Assembly: GCF_007559425.1 (NCBI RefSeq)
Contig: NZ_VMHE01000001.1
Span: forward strand, 124,001-188,000
From: Allobacillus salarius
Lineage (GTDB): Bacteria > Bacillota > Bacilli > Bacillales > Alkalibacillaceae
Reading direction: 5' to 3'
Length of the DNA: 64,000 nucleotides
The notes under the pieces were generated by a model that was not told the DNA's origin, did not search any database, and saw only the letters and a list, made by a program, of their open reading frames with translations. The translations under genes and the position numbers were made by a program. Shown here piece after piece: positions 18,379-28,085 of the stretch; the stretch's first letter is position 1, and each line of letters starts with the position of its first letter.

Positions 18379-20037
18379 TTAAGCACCTGTATATTCACCG
18401 AAGACGTCACGCATTGTATGACAAATTTCTCCGACTGTTACATACGCTTTCACACAAGCTAAAATATGAGGCATTAAATTTTCATTTGGGTCTTCTGCCG
18501 CTTCTTTTAAATCTCTTAATCTTTCATCGACAAGTTGTTGATCTCGGTTGGCCCGAATCTCTCCCAGTCGTTCGATTTGCTCTTGTTCTAACTTTTCATC
18601 GACTTTTAATAAATCTGCATGCGTTTCTTCATCCGTTGTAAATTCGTTCATCCCTACAATAATATCTTCTTTCGATTCAATTCGTTTTTGTGCTTCATAA
18701 GCTGCTTGGTGTATTTCTCGTTGCATATAACCCTCTTCAACAGCTTGTACAGCTCCACCCATATCTTCAATTTTGTCTAAATACTCACGGATTTGCTTTT
18801 CTACTTCGTCTGTCATCTGTTCTACATAATAGGAACCAGCTAATGGGTCGACCGTATCAGCTACACCACTCTCGTGTGCGATGATTTGTTGTGTACGTAA
18901 AGCAATTCTTGCAGACTCCTCTGTAGGTAATGCTAGCGCTTCATCACGGGAGTTTGTATGCAAGCTCTGTGTGCCTCCCATAACAGCCGATAAAGCTTGT
19001 AAGGCGACACGCACGATGTTATTATCCGGTTGCTGAGCAGTAAGTGTAGAACCGCCAGTTTGTGTATGGAAACGTAGGCGCCAGCTCTTTTCATTTTGCG
19101 CTTTATATTTATTTTTCATCAAATCTGCCCAAACTCTTCTCGCAGCTCTAAATTTTGCTACTTCTTCAAAGAAGTTATTGTGCGCATTGAAGAAGAATGC
19201 CAAACGTGGAGCGAATTCATCAATTTCTAAACCGCTTTCAAGTGCTGCATCAACATAAGCGAGTCCATCCGCAATGGTGAATGCTGCTTCTTGTACAGCG
19301 GTAGAGCCTGCTTCTCTAATGTGATAACCCGAAATACTAATTGTATTAAATTTTGGAACGTTGTCACGGCAATATTCGAAAATATTTGTAATTAGCCGCA
19401 TGGATGGTTTTGGAGGGTAAATATAAGTCCCTCTAGCGATATATTCTTTTAATATATCATTTTGAATCGTACCAGTAATTTTTTCTTTTGGCACGCCTTG
19501 TTTTTCAGCAACAGCGATATACATGCATAGCAATACGGATGCTGGCGCATTAATCGTCATAGACGTACTTACTTTGTCTAGTGGAATTTGATCAAGCAAA
19601 ATTTCCATATCTTCTAATGAGTCAATTGCTACACCAACTTTTCCGACTTCACCTTCAGCCATCGAGTCGTCTGAGTCATAACCGATTTGAGTCGGTAAAT
19701 CGAATGCGACGGATAAACCTGTCTGTCCTTGATCTAATAAATAACGAAACCGCTCGTTCGTTTCTTTTGCGGAGCCAAAACCAGCATATTGACGCATTGT
19801 CCAAAAGCGATTTCGATACATCGTTGGCTGGATTCCCCGAGTAAATGGATACTGTCCAGGAAACCCTAATTTTTCTGCATAGTCATCATAATTCGATTCA
19901 TTTTGAGGTACATATAAAGGTTCGATAGGAATCCCAGATAGATTTGTAAATGGATCTTTTCTCTCTGGAAAGCGTTCTTTAACTTTTTCACTCTGTTGTT
20001 CCCATATCTTTTTTTGTTCTGTAAAATGTTCACTCAT
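18379..20037 (-). CDS. Methylmalonyl-CoA mutase, catalytic (TIM-barrel) subunit
   Basis: Radical B12 isomerase subunit of 552 residues, interconverting (R)-methylmalonyl-CoA and succinyl-CoA. It lacks the cobalamin domain, which is encoded by the next gene. Of the two positions that distinguish this family, Tyr84 (TMRQYAGFG) and Arg202 (KEYIARGTY) are those of methylmalonyl-CoA mutase; isobutyryl-CoA mutase has Phe and Gln there. Other conserved blocks: [43 protein letters not shown] and GGTQSLHTN. First gene of the operon mutase-B12 subunit-mce-carboxylase-peptidase. No B12 riboswitch is visible upstream. Confidence 0.93.
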   Translation of the reverse strand: MSEHFTEQKKIWEQQSEKVKERFPERKDPFTNLSGIPIEPLYVPQNESNYDDYAEKLGFPGQYPFTRGIQPTMYRNRFWTMRQYAGFGSAKETNERFRYLLDQGQTGLSVAFDLPTQIGYDSDDSMAEGEVGKVGVAIDSLEDMEILLDQIPLDKVSTSMTINAPASVLLCMYIAVAEKQGVPKEKITGTIQNDILKEYIARGTYIYPPKPSMRLITNIFEYCRDNVPKFNTISISGYHIREAGSTAVQEAAFTIADGLAYVDAALESGLEIDEFAPRLAFFFNAHNNFFEEVAKFRAARRVWADLMKNKYKAQNEKSWRLRFHTQTGGSTLTAQQPDNNIVRVALQALSAVMGGTQSLHTNSRDEALALPTEESARIALRTQQIIAHESGVADTVDPLAGSYYVEQMTDEVEKQIREYLDKIEDMGGAVQAVEEGYMQREIHQAAYEAQKRIESKEDIIVGMNEFTTDEETHADLLKVDEKLEQEQIERLGEIRANRDQQLVDERLRDLKEAAEDPNENLMPHILACVKAYVTVGEICHTMRDVFGEYTGA

Positions 20038-20123
20038 TCATAGAACTCTCCCTTCTAATAACCATTCTACTATAAATATAAGGAATTTTTAATCTTCTTC
20101 ATATTTTAGTGGAAAAAATACAC

Positions 20124-20152
20124 TTGTCCAACAGCAAGTTTTTCTATAAAAT
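20124..20152 (+). promoter_or_regulatory. Sigma-A promoter of the Prli42-like gene
   Basis: TTGTCC (20124-20129) and TAAAAT (20147-20152) are separated by 17 bases, about 35 bases upstream of the TTG start of the small ORF. Confidence 0.65.
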
Positions 20153-20188
20153 AAGAAGTAATGGATATGAATGCAGGGAGGAATACAC

Positions 20189-20332
20189 TTGGCTAATCAA
20201 AAAAAGAAAACGAGAGCACCGTTTTCGTCAAATAGAAGAAAAAAAGCAAAATGGACGACTATTGTCATTTATGCAATGATTATCGCAATGCTTCTAAGCT
20301 CATTGCTTGCTGGAGCAGCTATGTTTGTATAA
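20189..20332 (+). CDS. Single-pass membrane miniprotein, Prli42-like
   Basis: A 47-residue ORF. It starts at TTG with AGGGAGG exactly 7 bases upstream, has its own promoter and ends at a strong terminator. Residues 1-22 are very basic (KKKTR, RRKKAKW) and residues 23-47 form one hydrophobic helix ending GAAMFV. This layout (short basic N terminus, then a helix with AMIIAMLLSSLLAG and end) resembles Prli42, the membrane miniprotein that anchors the stressosome in Listeria and has relatives across Bacillales. The family call rests on pattern and not on a search. It lies between the mutase gene (divergent) and yqjA (convergent). Confidence 0.72.
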   Translation: MANQKKKTRAPFSSNRRKKAKWTTIVIYAMIIAMLLSSLLAGAAMFV

Positions 20333-20340
20333 TAAAGAAA

Positions 20341-20376
20341 GCAACCACCATGTTCCCTTCTGGTGGTTGCTTTTTT
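20341..20376. terminator. Bidirectional terminator between the miniprotein gene and yqjA
   Basis: Perfect 10-base stem GCAACCACCA (20341-20350 and 20361-20370) followed by six T; the other side is A-rich, so it also ends the convergent yqjA. Confidence 0.92.
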
Positions 20377-20398
20377 ACTTAACTTGGTTTCTCTTATT

Positions 20399-21349
20399 TT
20401 ATTTAAAGCTCTTGATTGATCGTTTCAATGTTAAATATTGTTCGATTTCATTTAAAAGGATATATAAATTAGCTTGTCTTTCAAATTCTTCTCGGCTAAC
20501 CGGCAATTCCTCTTTGTTAAATCGCTGTCGAATAGTACGCAATCGCTCCAAATATTGAATCGATGTATCACCTGGGTGTACATTTTTCGATAGATCTTCA
20601 AACAATTTAGCAATATATTTATACTGATTATCTGTTGCGTTAAGATGAGTAATAAAAGGCAGCATACGTTCCAATATTTCAAATTGCTTTTCACGCATAT
20701 GAAAATAGTCGATATACGGATGCCGAGTGCGCAAAAGATGATTTTCAACATCTTTATTGGCTAACTCTTGAGCCTTCTCAAGCAATTGTGCCGTTTCAGC
20801 TAATTCCTCGCCTGACCATGAATGGTCTCCTGTTTCAATAAAGCGTGCCACTTCGTGTAATATACGCGAAAAATTATTTTCAATTTCCTTTCGAATTGTG
20901 ACTAAATCATCGGTTAAGCTAGGCATATATAAATTCAGTACAATTCCAATAGTAATTCCAATAGAAAGCAAGATCACTTCATTAATAAACAAACCTACCG
21001 TTAACGCACCCGCATTATAAATATGAAGAATGATTACCGTACTTGTGATAATTCCTTCTGTCGCTTTCAGTTTTACTGCTAAAGGGATAAATAATAGTAA
21101 CGTCAAACTAAACGTTAGTGGTGAATAGCCGATAAATTCAAATACCAATCCACCTATTGTAACGCCAATCAAGAATGAATAAAACCTGGACCATGCTTTT
21201 AAATAAGATGCCCTCCGCGTTGTTTGAATACATAGCATGGTGATGACTGCCGCAGAGATTGCATAATCCAGTTGAAGTAACTGCGCTATAAATATGGCTA
21301 TGGGAGCGCCGATGGCTGTTTTGATCGTTCGGTAGCCTATTTTAAACAT
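20399..21349 (-). CDS. yqjA: Aromatic acid exporter family protein YqjA (DUF939)
   Basis: A 316-residue membrane protein. The N-terminal half has about five to six hydrophobic helices (residues 8-150) and resembles the FUSC/ArAE exporter family. The C-terminal half (about 155-316) is a soluble helical domain of the DUF939 C-terminal type. The ATG with GAGAGG 7 bases upstream is preferred over a TTG seven codons earlier. It sits between the methylmalonyl operon and brxB exactly as yqjA does in B. subtilis. The transported compound is unknown. Confidence 0.87.
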   Translation of the reverse strand: MFKIGYRTIKTAIGAPIAIFIAQLLQLDYAISAAVITMLCIQTTRRASYLKAWSRFYSFLIGVTIGGLVFEFIGYSPLTFSLTLLLFIPLAVKLKATEGIITSTVIILHIYNAGALTVGLFINEVILLSIGITIGIVLNLYMPSLTDDLVTIRKEIENNFSRILHEVARFIETGDHSWSGEELAETAQLLEKAQELANKDVENHLLRTRHPYIDYFHMREKQFEILERMLPFITHLNATDNQYKYIAKLFEDLSKNVHPGDTSIQYLERLRTIRQRFNKEELPVSREEFERQANLYILLNEIEQYLTLKRSIKSFK

Positions 21350-21436
21350 AATTTTTCCTCTCTTACTCAATTTAGTCTTAAACGATTACTGCATTAATGA
21401 TTATATTAAAATAGGAACGATTTTAGTCGTTTACAG

Positions 21437-21472
21437 AAAAAAACTGACGGGATAGAATGTCACCGTCAGTTA
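21437..21472 (-). terminator. Terminator of brxB
   Basis: Minus-strand stem AACTGACGG/CCGTCAGTT (21442-21450 and 21463-21471) followed by a run of T. Confidence 0.9.
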
Positions 21473-21495
21473 CCCCTTTCTATTCATAGAAAGAA

Positions 21496-21927
21496 TTAAT
21501 ATTCTTCACAATGCTCGTCAAACAATGATTGAAGTCGCTGAACAACTTCCATTGGTGTGGAGCTTTCAATTTCTTCGCGTGGAACCATCGTAACAATTTT
21601 TCCATCTTTCATTAGTGCAAACGATGGTGAAGATGGTGGAAAGCCTTCAAAGTAATCTCTAGCTCTATCGGTCGCTTCACGATCTTGACCTGCAAAAACA
21701 GTTACTAAATGGTCTGGTCTTTTATCGAAATGAATCGAATTTGTCGCAGCTGGACGTGCAACACCACCAGCACAGCCACACATTGAGTTAATAGCTACAA
21801 GTGTAGTTCCTTTTCGAGTAAGTGCCTGATCGACTTCTTCAGGTGTTTTCAATTCTTCATAGCCAGAATTCGTAAGCTCTTCACGTGCTTGCTTAGACAT
21901 ATCTTCCATATATAGGCTAAAATCCAT
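21496..21927 (-). CDS. brxB: Bacilliredoxin BrxB (YqiW/YphP family)
   Basis: Thiol-disulfide protein that removes bacillithiol from S-bacillithiolated proteins. The 143 residues carry the unusual CGC active site in [14 protein letters not shown] (Cys at about residues 52 and 54), diagnostic of the BrxA/BrxB family. The location between yqjA and bkdB matches yqiW (brxB) rather than yphP (brxA). The ATG follows AGGGGG. It has its own terminator and is probably monocistronic. Confidence 0.95.
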   Translation of the reverse strand: MDFSLYMEDMSKQAREELTNSGYEELKTPEEVDQALTRKGTTLVAINSMCGCAGGVARPAATNSIHFDKRPDHLVTVFAGQDREATDRARDYFEGFPPSSPSFALMKDGKIVTMVPREEIESSTPMEVVQRLQSLFDEHCEEY

Positions 21928-22051
21928 CTATGTGTACCCCCTAATTTTCTAAGTGTCAATTTCATCCTATCAGCTTCGAACAAGCTTTTCAATTTATTTG
22001 CTATAGCTATTTAACTATAAGATCAAATGATTATATGCTTGTTTTACAAAA

Positions 22052-22086
22052 GAACCAGCAAAAGACGATAAGCTTTGCTGGTTCCT
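22052..22086 (-). terminator. Terminator of the bkd operon
   Basis: Minus-strand stem GAACCAGCAAAG type (22052-22064 and 22073-22084), then TTTTG. It lies about 15 bases after the bkdB stop. Confidence 0.85.
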
Positions 22087-22100
22087 TTGCTGCGTTTTAA

Positions 22101-23387
22101 TTAATAAATAGATGTATTTTTCTCAGACATATTTTCTAAAATTTCTTTCACACGAGCTAAGAACTGACCACAAATCAAGCCATCAAGTACACGGTGATCT
22201 AATGATAGACAGAGGTTTACCATGTCGCGTGCTCCGAACATTCCATTTTCCATGAAAACAGGTTTCTTCACGATGGATTCTACTTGAAGGATTGCTGCTT
22301 GTGGGTGATTAATGATCCCCATTGATTGAACTGAACCGAATGAGCCTGTGTTATTTACGGTAAATGTTCCACCAGACATATCTGCGCTCGTTAACTTGCC
22401 AGATTTAGCTTTATTCGCAAGCTCAACAATTTCTTTAGCAATTCCCTTAATGCTCTTGTCGTCAGCATTTTTGATTACTGGCACAAATAAACGGTCTTCA
22501 TGTGCTACGGCAATCGATAAATTGATGTCCTTTTTCTGGATAATCTTATCGCCTGCCCAAGAGCTGTTCAGTTGTGGGTATTCTTTCAATGCTTGAGCGA
22601 CTGCTTTTACGAAAAATGCAAAATAAGTTAATGAGAAGCCTTCATTTTGTTTGAATTCTACTTTTTTCGCATCTCTAAATGCAACAAGGTCTGTTACATC
22701 CACTTCGACTGTCATCCAAGCGTGAGGAATTTCAGTTTTAGACGTAACCATATTTTGTGCAATTGCTTTTCTAACACCCGTGACAGGAATCTCGATATCT
22801 CCATCTTGCGTTGGCGCAGAAGGTGATTGAGATTGCGACTGCGTTTTAGCAGACATCGATTTCGTTTCATCTGCTACTTGTTGTGCAGGTGTTTCCTCTT
22901 GTGCAGATGGCTTTGGTATGTCGCCAGAAGCGATAATTTTCTCAATATCCTTCCGTGTAATTCGTCCACCTTTTCCTGAACCATCTACTTGGTTCAGATC
23001 AATATCATTTTCTTGAGCCATGCGCATCACTGCTGGTGAATAACGTTTTTTCATTGATTGATCTTTGTTTTCTTCTTCGGTTGTTTCACTTTTTTCTTGT
23101 GTTGAGGTTTCTTTATTTTCTTCTGTTGATGAATCTTCACCTGCTGATTCGGTTTCCATATAACAAATGAGTTCACCGACTTCGATTGTTTCTCCTTCTT
23201 TAGCTACAATCTCTTTGATAGTACCCGTAAAAGAAGAAGGTACTTCCGCATTTACTTTATCTGTTTCGACTTCTGCAATTGGATCATATTTATTAACGTG
23301 ATCCCCAGCTTTCACAAGCCAAGAACTGATTGTGCCTTCTGTTACACTTTCCCCTAACTGAGGCATCGTAACTTTTTCTACCGCCAT
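22101..23387 (-). CDS. bkdB: Branched-chain 2-oxoacid dehydrogenase E2 (dihydrolipoyl acyltransferase)
   Basis: E2 core of the BKD complex, 428 residues. The lipoyl domain (1-80) has the modified Lys in EVETDKVNAEV. A Glu/Gln/Ser-rich linker (about 82-110) is followed by the peripheral subunit-binding domain (KRYSPAVMRMAQEN, GRITRKDIE) at about 112-150. After a second linker the catalytic domain (about 200-428) ends with the active-site motif LDHRVLDGLICGQFL, with the His and Asp in place. It is the last gene of the operon, 18 bases after bkdAB. Confidence 0.95.
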   Translation of the reverse strand: MAVEKVTMPQLGESVTEGTISSWLVKAGDHVNKYDPIAEVETDKVNAEVPSSFTGTIKEIVAKEGETIEVGELICYMETESAGEDSSTEENKETSTQEKSETTEEENKDQSMKKRYSPAVMRMAQENDIDLNQVDGSGKGGRITRKDIEKIIASGDIPKPSAQEETPAQQVADETKSMSAKTQSQSQSPSAPTQDGDIEIPVTGVRKAIAQNMVTSKTEIPHAWMTVEVDVTDLVAFRDAKKVEFKQNEGFSLTYFAFFVKAVAQALKEYPQLNSSWAGDKIIQKKDINLSIAVAHEDRLFVPVIKNADDKSIKGIAKEIVELANKAKSGKLTSADMSGGTFTVNNTGSFGSVQSMGIINHPQAAILQVESIVKKPVFMENGMFGARDMVNLCLSLDHRVLDGLICGQFLARVKEILENMSEKNTSIY

Positions 23388-23405
23388 GATCTTTACCTCC
23401 TTCGT

Positions 23406-24389
23406 TTAAAATTCAGCTAATTCACGCATTGCTTTTTCGACTTTATCTGGATTGATCATAAAGAATTTTTCCATCGTTGGTGCATAAGGCATTGATGGTA
23501 CATTTGGTCCTGCCAAACGCTGTACTGGTGCATCTAGATCAAATAGACAGTTTTCAGCGATAATTGCTGCAACTTCACCAATGATACTACCTTCTTTGTT
23601 ATCTTCTGTTACGAGTAAAACTTTCCCAGTCTTCTTAGCCGCTTCAATAATCGCTTCTTGGTCAAGTGGATACACTGTTCGAAGATCTAGAATATGTGCA
23701 GATATTCCTTCTTCCGCCAATTTTTCAGCCGCCTGTAAAGCAAAGTGTACGCTTAAGCCATATGTTATAACTGTGATGTCTTCCCCTTCGCGCTTTATAT
23801 CAGCCTTGCCAATTGGCAGTGTGTAATCATCTTCAGGCACTTCCCCTTTGATTAATCGGTAAGCACGTTTATGTTCAAAAAATAGTACAGGATCCTCATC
23901 TCGAATAGCCGCTTTTAACAAGCCTTTAACATCATAAGGAGTCGATGGCATAACAATCTTTAATCCCGGTTGGTTAGCAAAAATAGCCTCAACAGATTGC
24001 GAATGATATAGAGCCCCGTGAACACCGCCACCATAAGGTGCACGAATGGTGATCGGTGCATTCCAGTCATTGTTCGAACGATAACGAATTCGAGAAGCTT
24101 CGGAAATAATCTGATTAACAGCTGGCATAATAAAATCAGCAAACTGCATCTCAGCAACTGGGCGCATACCGTACATTGCCGCTCCGATTCCAACACCAGC
24201 GATTGCCGATTCAGCTAATGGTGTGTCAATGACACGAGATTCGCCAAACTGATCATATAGACCTTCAGTTGCTTTAAATACACCGCCTTTTTTACCAACG
24301 TCTTCTCCTAAAACAAATACTTTCTCATCACGTTCCATTTCTTCTTTCATTGCGAGTGTAACTGCTTGAATATAAGACATTACAGCCAT
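23406..24389 (-). CDS. bkdAB: Branched-chain 2-oxoacid dehydrogenase E1 beta subunit
   Basis: With E1 alpha it decarboxylates 2-oxo-isovalerate, 2-oxo-isocaproate and 2-oxo-3-methylvalerate using thiamine diphosphate. The protein is 327 residues. Conserved blocks include LGEDVGKKGGVFKAT, DTPLAESAIAGVGIGAAMYG, IRAPYGGGVHGALYHSQS and LRTVYPLD. The ATG 8 bases after AAGGAGGG is chosen over an upstream in-frame codon that lies within bkdAA. The gene starts 1 base after the bkdAA stop. Confidence 0.95.
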   Translation of the reverse strand: MAVMSYIQAVTLAMKEEMERDEKVFVLGEDVGKKGGVFKATEGLYDQFGESRVIDTPLAESAIAGVGIGAAMYGMRPVAEMQFADFIMPAVNQIISEASRIRYRSNNDWNAPITIRAPYGGGVHGALYHSQSVEAIFANQPGLKIVMPSTPYDVKGLLKAAIRDEDPVLFFEHKRAYRLIKGEVPEDDYTLPIGKADIKREGEDITVITYGLSVHFALQAAEKLAEEGISAHILDLRTVYPLDQEAIIEAAKKTGKVLLVTEDNKEGSIIGEVAAIIAENCLFDLDAPVQRLAGPNVPSMPYAPTMEKFFMINPDKVEKAMRELAEF

Positions 24390-24390
24390 T

Positions 24391-25401
24391 TTATTTCCCT
24401 CCTTCTTCAGCATATACATATTTCAATGCATGTTCAGGCTCTGCATATGGTGCGTTTTCAGCTTCGTCTGTTGCTTTATTCACTTCATCATCTAATTCCT
24501 TCATTAATTTCTCTTCAGCTTCTTCTGTAAGAACGCCTACTTCCTTTAAATATCTGCCAAACGCTAGCACGTTATCGTTTTTCTTCATTTCTTCAATTTC
24601 TTCCGCATCACGATAAGCTTTATCGTTATCATCGCTTGAGTGAGCAGTCATACGATCTGTCATCGCTTCAATCAATGTCGGACCTTCTCCGTTTGTTGCG
24701 CGCTCATGTGCTTCTTTAACGACCTTATAAACTTCCAAAGGGTCGTTACCGTTCACTTGATGTCCCGGCATTCCATAAGAGCTTCCTCGAATGGCTACGG
24801 ACTCACTGGCAACTTGTTTTTCCAACGGTACCGAAATGGCATATTTATTATTCTCAACCATTGTAATGACTGGCAATTTATGCACTCCTGCAAAGTTTAG
24901 GCCTTCATGGAAATCACCTTGGTTGGAAGAACCCTCTCCTAATGTAACAAAAGATACTGCTGGGTTCTTATCCATCCGTGCAGCTAGGGCAACCCCTACA
25001 GCATGTGGCAACTGAGTTGTAACAGGTGAAGATCCCGTTAAAATACGATTCTTTTTCTGCCCAAAGTGTCCTGGCATTTGACGGCCACCTGAGTTTGGAT
25101 CATCCGCTTTTGCGAATGCATGTAAAAACAATTCTTTTGTTGTCATGCCGAACGCAAGCACAACTCCTACATCACGATAATATGGAGCGACATAATCTAC
25201 ATCTCTGTTCAGTGCGAATGATGCCCCAACTTGTGCCGCCTCTTGACCTTGACAAGAAATAACAAATGGAATTTTCCCAGCACGATTGAGTAACCACATT
25301 CTTTCGTCAACTTTCCTTGCAAGCAACATGGTACGATACATATCAATCACTTGTTCGTCACTCAACCCTAACTCTTTATGACGATTCTTCTTTTGAGCCA
25401 T
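24391..25401 (-). CDS. bkdAA: Branched-chain 2-oxoacid dehydrogenase E1 alpha subunit
   Basis: The TPP-binding partner of E1 beta, 336 residues. The thiamine diphosphate motif runs from LGEGSSNQGDFHEGLNFA to VENNKYAIS, equivalent to GDG...NN. The phosphorylation-loop region RMTAHSSDD is conserved. It is 18 bases downstream of lpdV and essentially contiguous with bkdAB. Confidence 0.95.
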   Translation of the reverse strand: MAQKKNRHKELGLSDEQVIDMYRTMLLARKVDERMWLLNRAGKIPFVISCQGQEAAQVGASFALNRDVDYVAPYYRDVGVVLAFGMTTKELFLHAFAKADDPNSGGRQMPGHFGQKKNRILTGSSPVTTQLPHAVGVALAARMDKNPAVSFVTLGEGSSNQGDFHEGLNFAGVHKLPVITMVENNKYAISVPLEKQVASESVAIRGSSYGMPGHQVNGNDPLEVYKVVKEAHERATNGEGPTLIEAMTDRMTAHSSDDNDKAYRDAEEIEEMKKNDNVLAFGRYLKEVGVLTEEAEEKLMKELDDEVNKATDEAENAPYAEPEHALKYVYAEEGGK

Positions 25402-25419
25402 ACTATTTGCCTCCTTTAA

Positions 25420-26841
25420 TTATCCATGAATTTGTTTTCCATCTACAGCTAAAGCTGCTTCACCTATTACTTCTGATAGTGTCGGATGAGGATGGATAGT
25501 CTCCCCGATTTCCCATGGTGTAGCATCAAGAACCATTGCAAGGCCTGCTTCGGAAATCATATCTGTTACGTGCGGGCCAATCATATGAACACCGAGTAAA
25601 TCTTGATTTTCTTTATTTGATATCATTTTGACAAAACCGTCTGATTCCCCGTGAACTAATGCTTTTCCGACTGCTTTAAACGGAAACTTACCTACTTGCA
25701 CATCATAGCCTTTCTCTTTTGCCTGCTTTTCTGTTAAGCCGACACTAGCAATCTCTGGATTTGAGTATACACAAGAAGCGACATGTTCATAACGGATTGC
25801 TTCAGGCTCTTCATTAGTGATATGCTCTACTGCCAAGATTCCTTCGTGAGATGCGACGTGAGCCAATTGCATCCCACCAATCACATCACCGATTGCATAA
25901 ATATGACTTTCTTTTGTCTGGTTGAACTGGTTGACTTTAATAGCCCCCCGTTCAGTTTCAATATCTGTATTGTTCAAGCCGATATTATCTACGTTCGGTT
26001 TTCTGCCAACAGATACTAGCAGACGATCAGCTTCAAATGTTTTCGTTTCATTGTTGATTTTCGCTTGAATGGTTACGCCTTGATCTACGTTAACTGAATC
26101 ACCTAGTACTTCTGCCTCTGTGAAAAACTCGATTCCTTTCTTCTTCAATTGCTTTAAAGCTTCTTTCGAGATCTCTTCGTCTTCTGTTGGTAAAATTGTA
26201 GAAGCATATTCAAGTACCGTTACTTTTACTCCAAAGTCCGCAAGCATTGATGCCCATTCAATTCCGATGACACCTCCGCCAACAATAATGATTGATTTAG
26301 GTAATTCATCCATTTCCAAGGCTTCCTCTGAAGTCATGATTGTTTGTCCATCAATTTCAAGTCCTGGAAGTGTGTTTGGAGAAGAACCTGTTGCGATAAT
26401 GACATTCTTCGGTACGAGCATTTCATTCTCTTCGCCGTTGTTCATTTCAACAGAAATTGTTCCAGCAGTAGGAGAAAAAATACTAGGTCCAAGGATTCTG
26501 CCATGCCCTTCATAAACATCAATTTTTCCTTTTTTCATCAATCCTTGAACACCTTTATGTAGTTGTTCAATAATGGAATCCTTTCGTTCTTGAACACGCG
26601 TAAAATTTATTGTTGGAGAACCTGTTTCAACACCAAATTCAGCGGCATTCTTTGTTTGCTTAAATACTTCTGCACTTCGCAATAAAGCTTTAGACGGAAT
26701 ACATCCACGATGAAGACAAGTTCCACCTAACCCTGTTTTTTCGACAATTGCTGTTTTCAATCCAAGTTGGCTAGCACGTATAGCAGCCACATAACCGCCT
26801 GTGCCCCCGCCTAATATAACCAAATCGTACTCTGTAGCCAT
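25420..26841 (-). CDS. lpdV: Dihydrolipoyl dehydrogenase (E3 of the BKD complex)
   Basis: FAD flavoenzyme that reoxidises the lipoyl arm of E2, 473 residues. The FAD-binding GGGTGGYVAAI segment is at the N terminus. The redox-active disulfide GGTCLHRGCIPSK is near residue 45, the NAD-binding GGGVIGIEWA near 180, and the C-terminal catalytic His-Glu dyad in TIHPHPTLSEVIGEA. Its place ahead of bkdAA marks it as the branched-chain-specific E3 rather than PdhD. An 87-base gap separates it from bcd, with no buk gene between them as there is in B. subtilis. Confidence 0.95.
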   Translation of the reverse strand: MATEYDLVILGGGTGGYVAAIRASQLGLKTAIVEKTGLGGTCLHRGCIPSKALLRSAEVFKQTKNAAEFGVETGSPTINFTRVQERKDSIIEQLHKGVQGLMKKGKIDVYEGHGRILGPSIFSPTAGTISVEMNNGEENEMLVPKNVIIATGSSPNTLPGLEIDGQTIMTSEEALEMDELPKSIIIVGGGVIGIEWASMLADFGVKVTVLEYASTILPTEDEEISKEALKQLKKKGIEFFTEAEVLGDSVNVDQGVTIQAKINNETKTFEADRLLVSVGRKPNVDNIGLNNTDIETERGAIKVNQFNQTKESHIYAIGDVIGGMQLAHVASHEGILAVEHITNEEPEAIRYEHVASCVYSNPEIASVGLTEKQAKEKGYDVQVGKFPFKAVGKALVHGESDGFVKMISNKENQDLLGVHMIGPHVTDMISEAGLAMVLDATPWEIGETIHPHPTLSEVIGEAALAVDGKQIHG

Positions 26842-26928
26842 CAGTTTCTCCCCTTTCTTCTTTAAACCAATTTCGCCTTGCCAATTACATGAGTGAAGAG
26901 GAAACCAAATACGTTCCCTCTCCCATGT

Positions 26929-28026
26929 TTATTTTAATCTAGATAATGGATTCATTTCATTCGTTAAGAAAGTACTTCTAGAACGCTGAACGCTAGCAAT
27001 TCTTTCTTCAGCCAAATGATCCGCTGCAGCTTGTGTCGGTATATTTTTCTCTTTGGATATTTCAAAGATCTTTTCCAAGCTTAAACCAATGTTTTCTACT
27101 TGTTTGTAAGCACGTTCTTTATTGTAGCCATTTAATTCATCTGCAACGTTAATGACACCACCGGAATTAATGACAAAATCCGGCGCGAAAATGATACCTT
27201 TTTCATGAAGGATTTCACCATGTCGTTCTTCCTTCAATTGGTTGTTAGCAGATCCTGCGATCACTTTCGCTTTTAACTTATCAATTGTTTCGTCATTAAT
27301 TGTTGCACCAAGCGCACATGGAGCAAAAATATCACAATCCACTTCATAAATTTCCTCAGTACCTACAGCTTTGGCACCAAAGTCTTCTACAGCTCGATTG
27401 ACAGCTTCTTCATTAATGTCTGTAACAATTAGATTTGCGCCTTCTTCATGCAAATATTTACACATCGTGTACGCAACACTTCCAACACCTTGAACGGCAA
27501 TCGTTTTTCCTTCGAGTGAGTCAGAACCAAATGCCGCCTTAGCTGAAGCTTTAATACCTAAATATACACCGTAAGCCGTTGCAGGTGATGGGCTTCCGGC
27601 CGAACCATGTTCTGGAGATTTACCAGTTACATAGTCTGTTTCCATATAAATAAAGTCCATATCTTCAGTGTTTGTGCCCACATCGACAGAAGTAATGTAA
27701 CGACCTGCTAGTCCTTGAATATAACGACCGAATGCACGGAATAATTCTGGACTTTTATCTGTTTTCGGGTCACCGATAATAACTGTTTTACCGCCACCTA
27801 GATTTAAGCCGGCAGCTGCATTTTTATAGGTCATTCCTCTTGCTAAGCGTAATGCATCTACTAATGCTTCTTCTTCGGATTCATATGTCCACATACGAGT
27901 ACCGCCTAATGCTGGTCCTAATGTAGTATCGTGAATCGCAATAATTCCTTTTAAACCTGAGTTTTTATCTTGGCAAAATACCACCTGTTCATAATCATAT
28001 TCCTCTAAGTATTTAAATAGTTCCAT
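26929..28026 (-). CDS. bcd: Leucine (branched-chain amino acid) dehydrogenase
   Basis: NAD-dependent oxidative deamination of leucine, valine and isoleucine to the 2-oxo acids used by the BKD complex, 365 residues. Catalytic elements: GGTRMWTY, the Lys in [17 protein letters not shown], the Asp-containing [13 protein letters not shown], then the Rossmann motif AVQGVGSVA. The ATG downstream of AAGGAGGAG is chosen. It begins 59 bases after bkdR. The ptb gene that precedes bcd in B. subtilis is absent. Confidence 0.95.
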   Translation of the reverse strand: MELFKYLEEYDYEQVVFCQDKNSGLKGIIAIHDTTLGPALGGTRMWTYESEEEALVDALRLARGMTYKNAAAGLNLGGGKTVIIGDPKTDKSPELFRAFGRYIQGLAGRYITSVDVGTNTEDMDFIYMETDYVTGKSPEHGSAGSPSPATAYGVYLGIKASAKAAFGSDSLEGKTIAVQGVGSVAYTMCKYLHEEGANLIVTDINEEAVNRAVEDFGAKAVGTEEIYEVDCDIFAPCALGATINDETIDKLKAKVIAGSANNQLKEERHGEILHEKGIIFAPDFVINSGGVINVADELNGYNKERAYKQVENIGLSLEKIFEISKEKNIPTQAAADHLAEERIASVQRSRSTFLTNEMNPLSRLK

Positions 28027-28085
28027 CGTAATAACTCCTCCTTGAATTATAAATTGGTTAAATTTCCATAAACCTAAGGATTGGG

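Noticed and set aside
20038-20188. Possible B12 riboswitch upstream of the mutase operon
   Set aside because: The 150-base gap is AT-rich and taken up by promoter elements; no structured element is visible.
26864-26885. TTGGCA...TTGG on the minus strand between bcd and lpdV, resembling a sigma-54 -24/-12 promoter
   Set aside because: The distance between the GG of -24 and the -12 dinucleotide is two bases too long, and sigma-54 promoters do not tolerate spacing changes.
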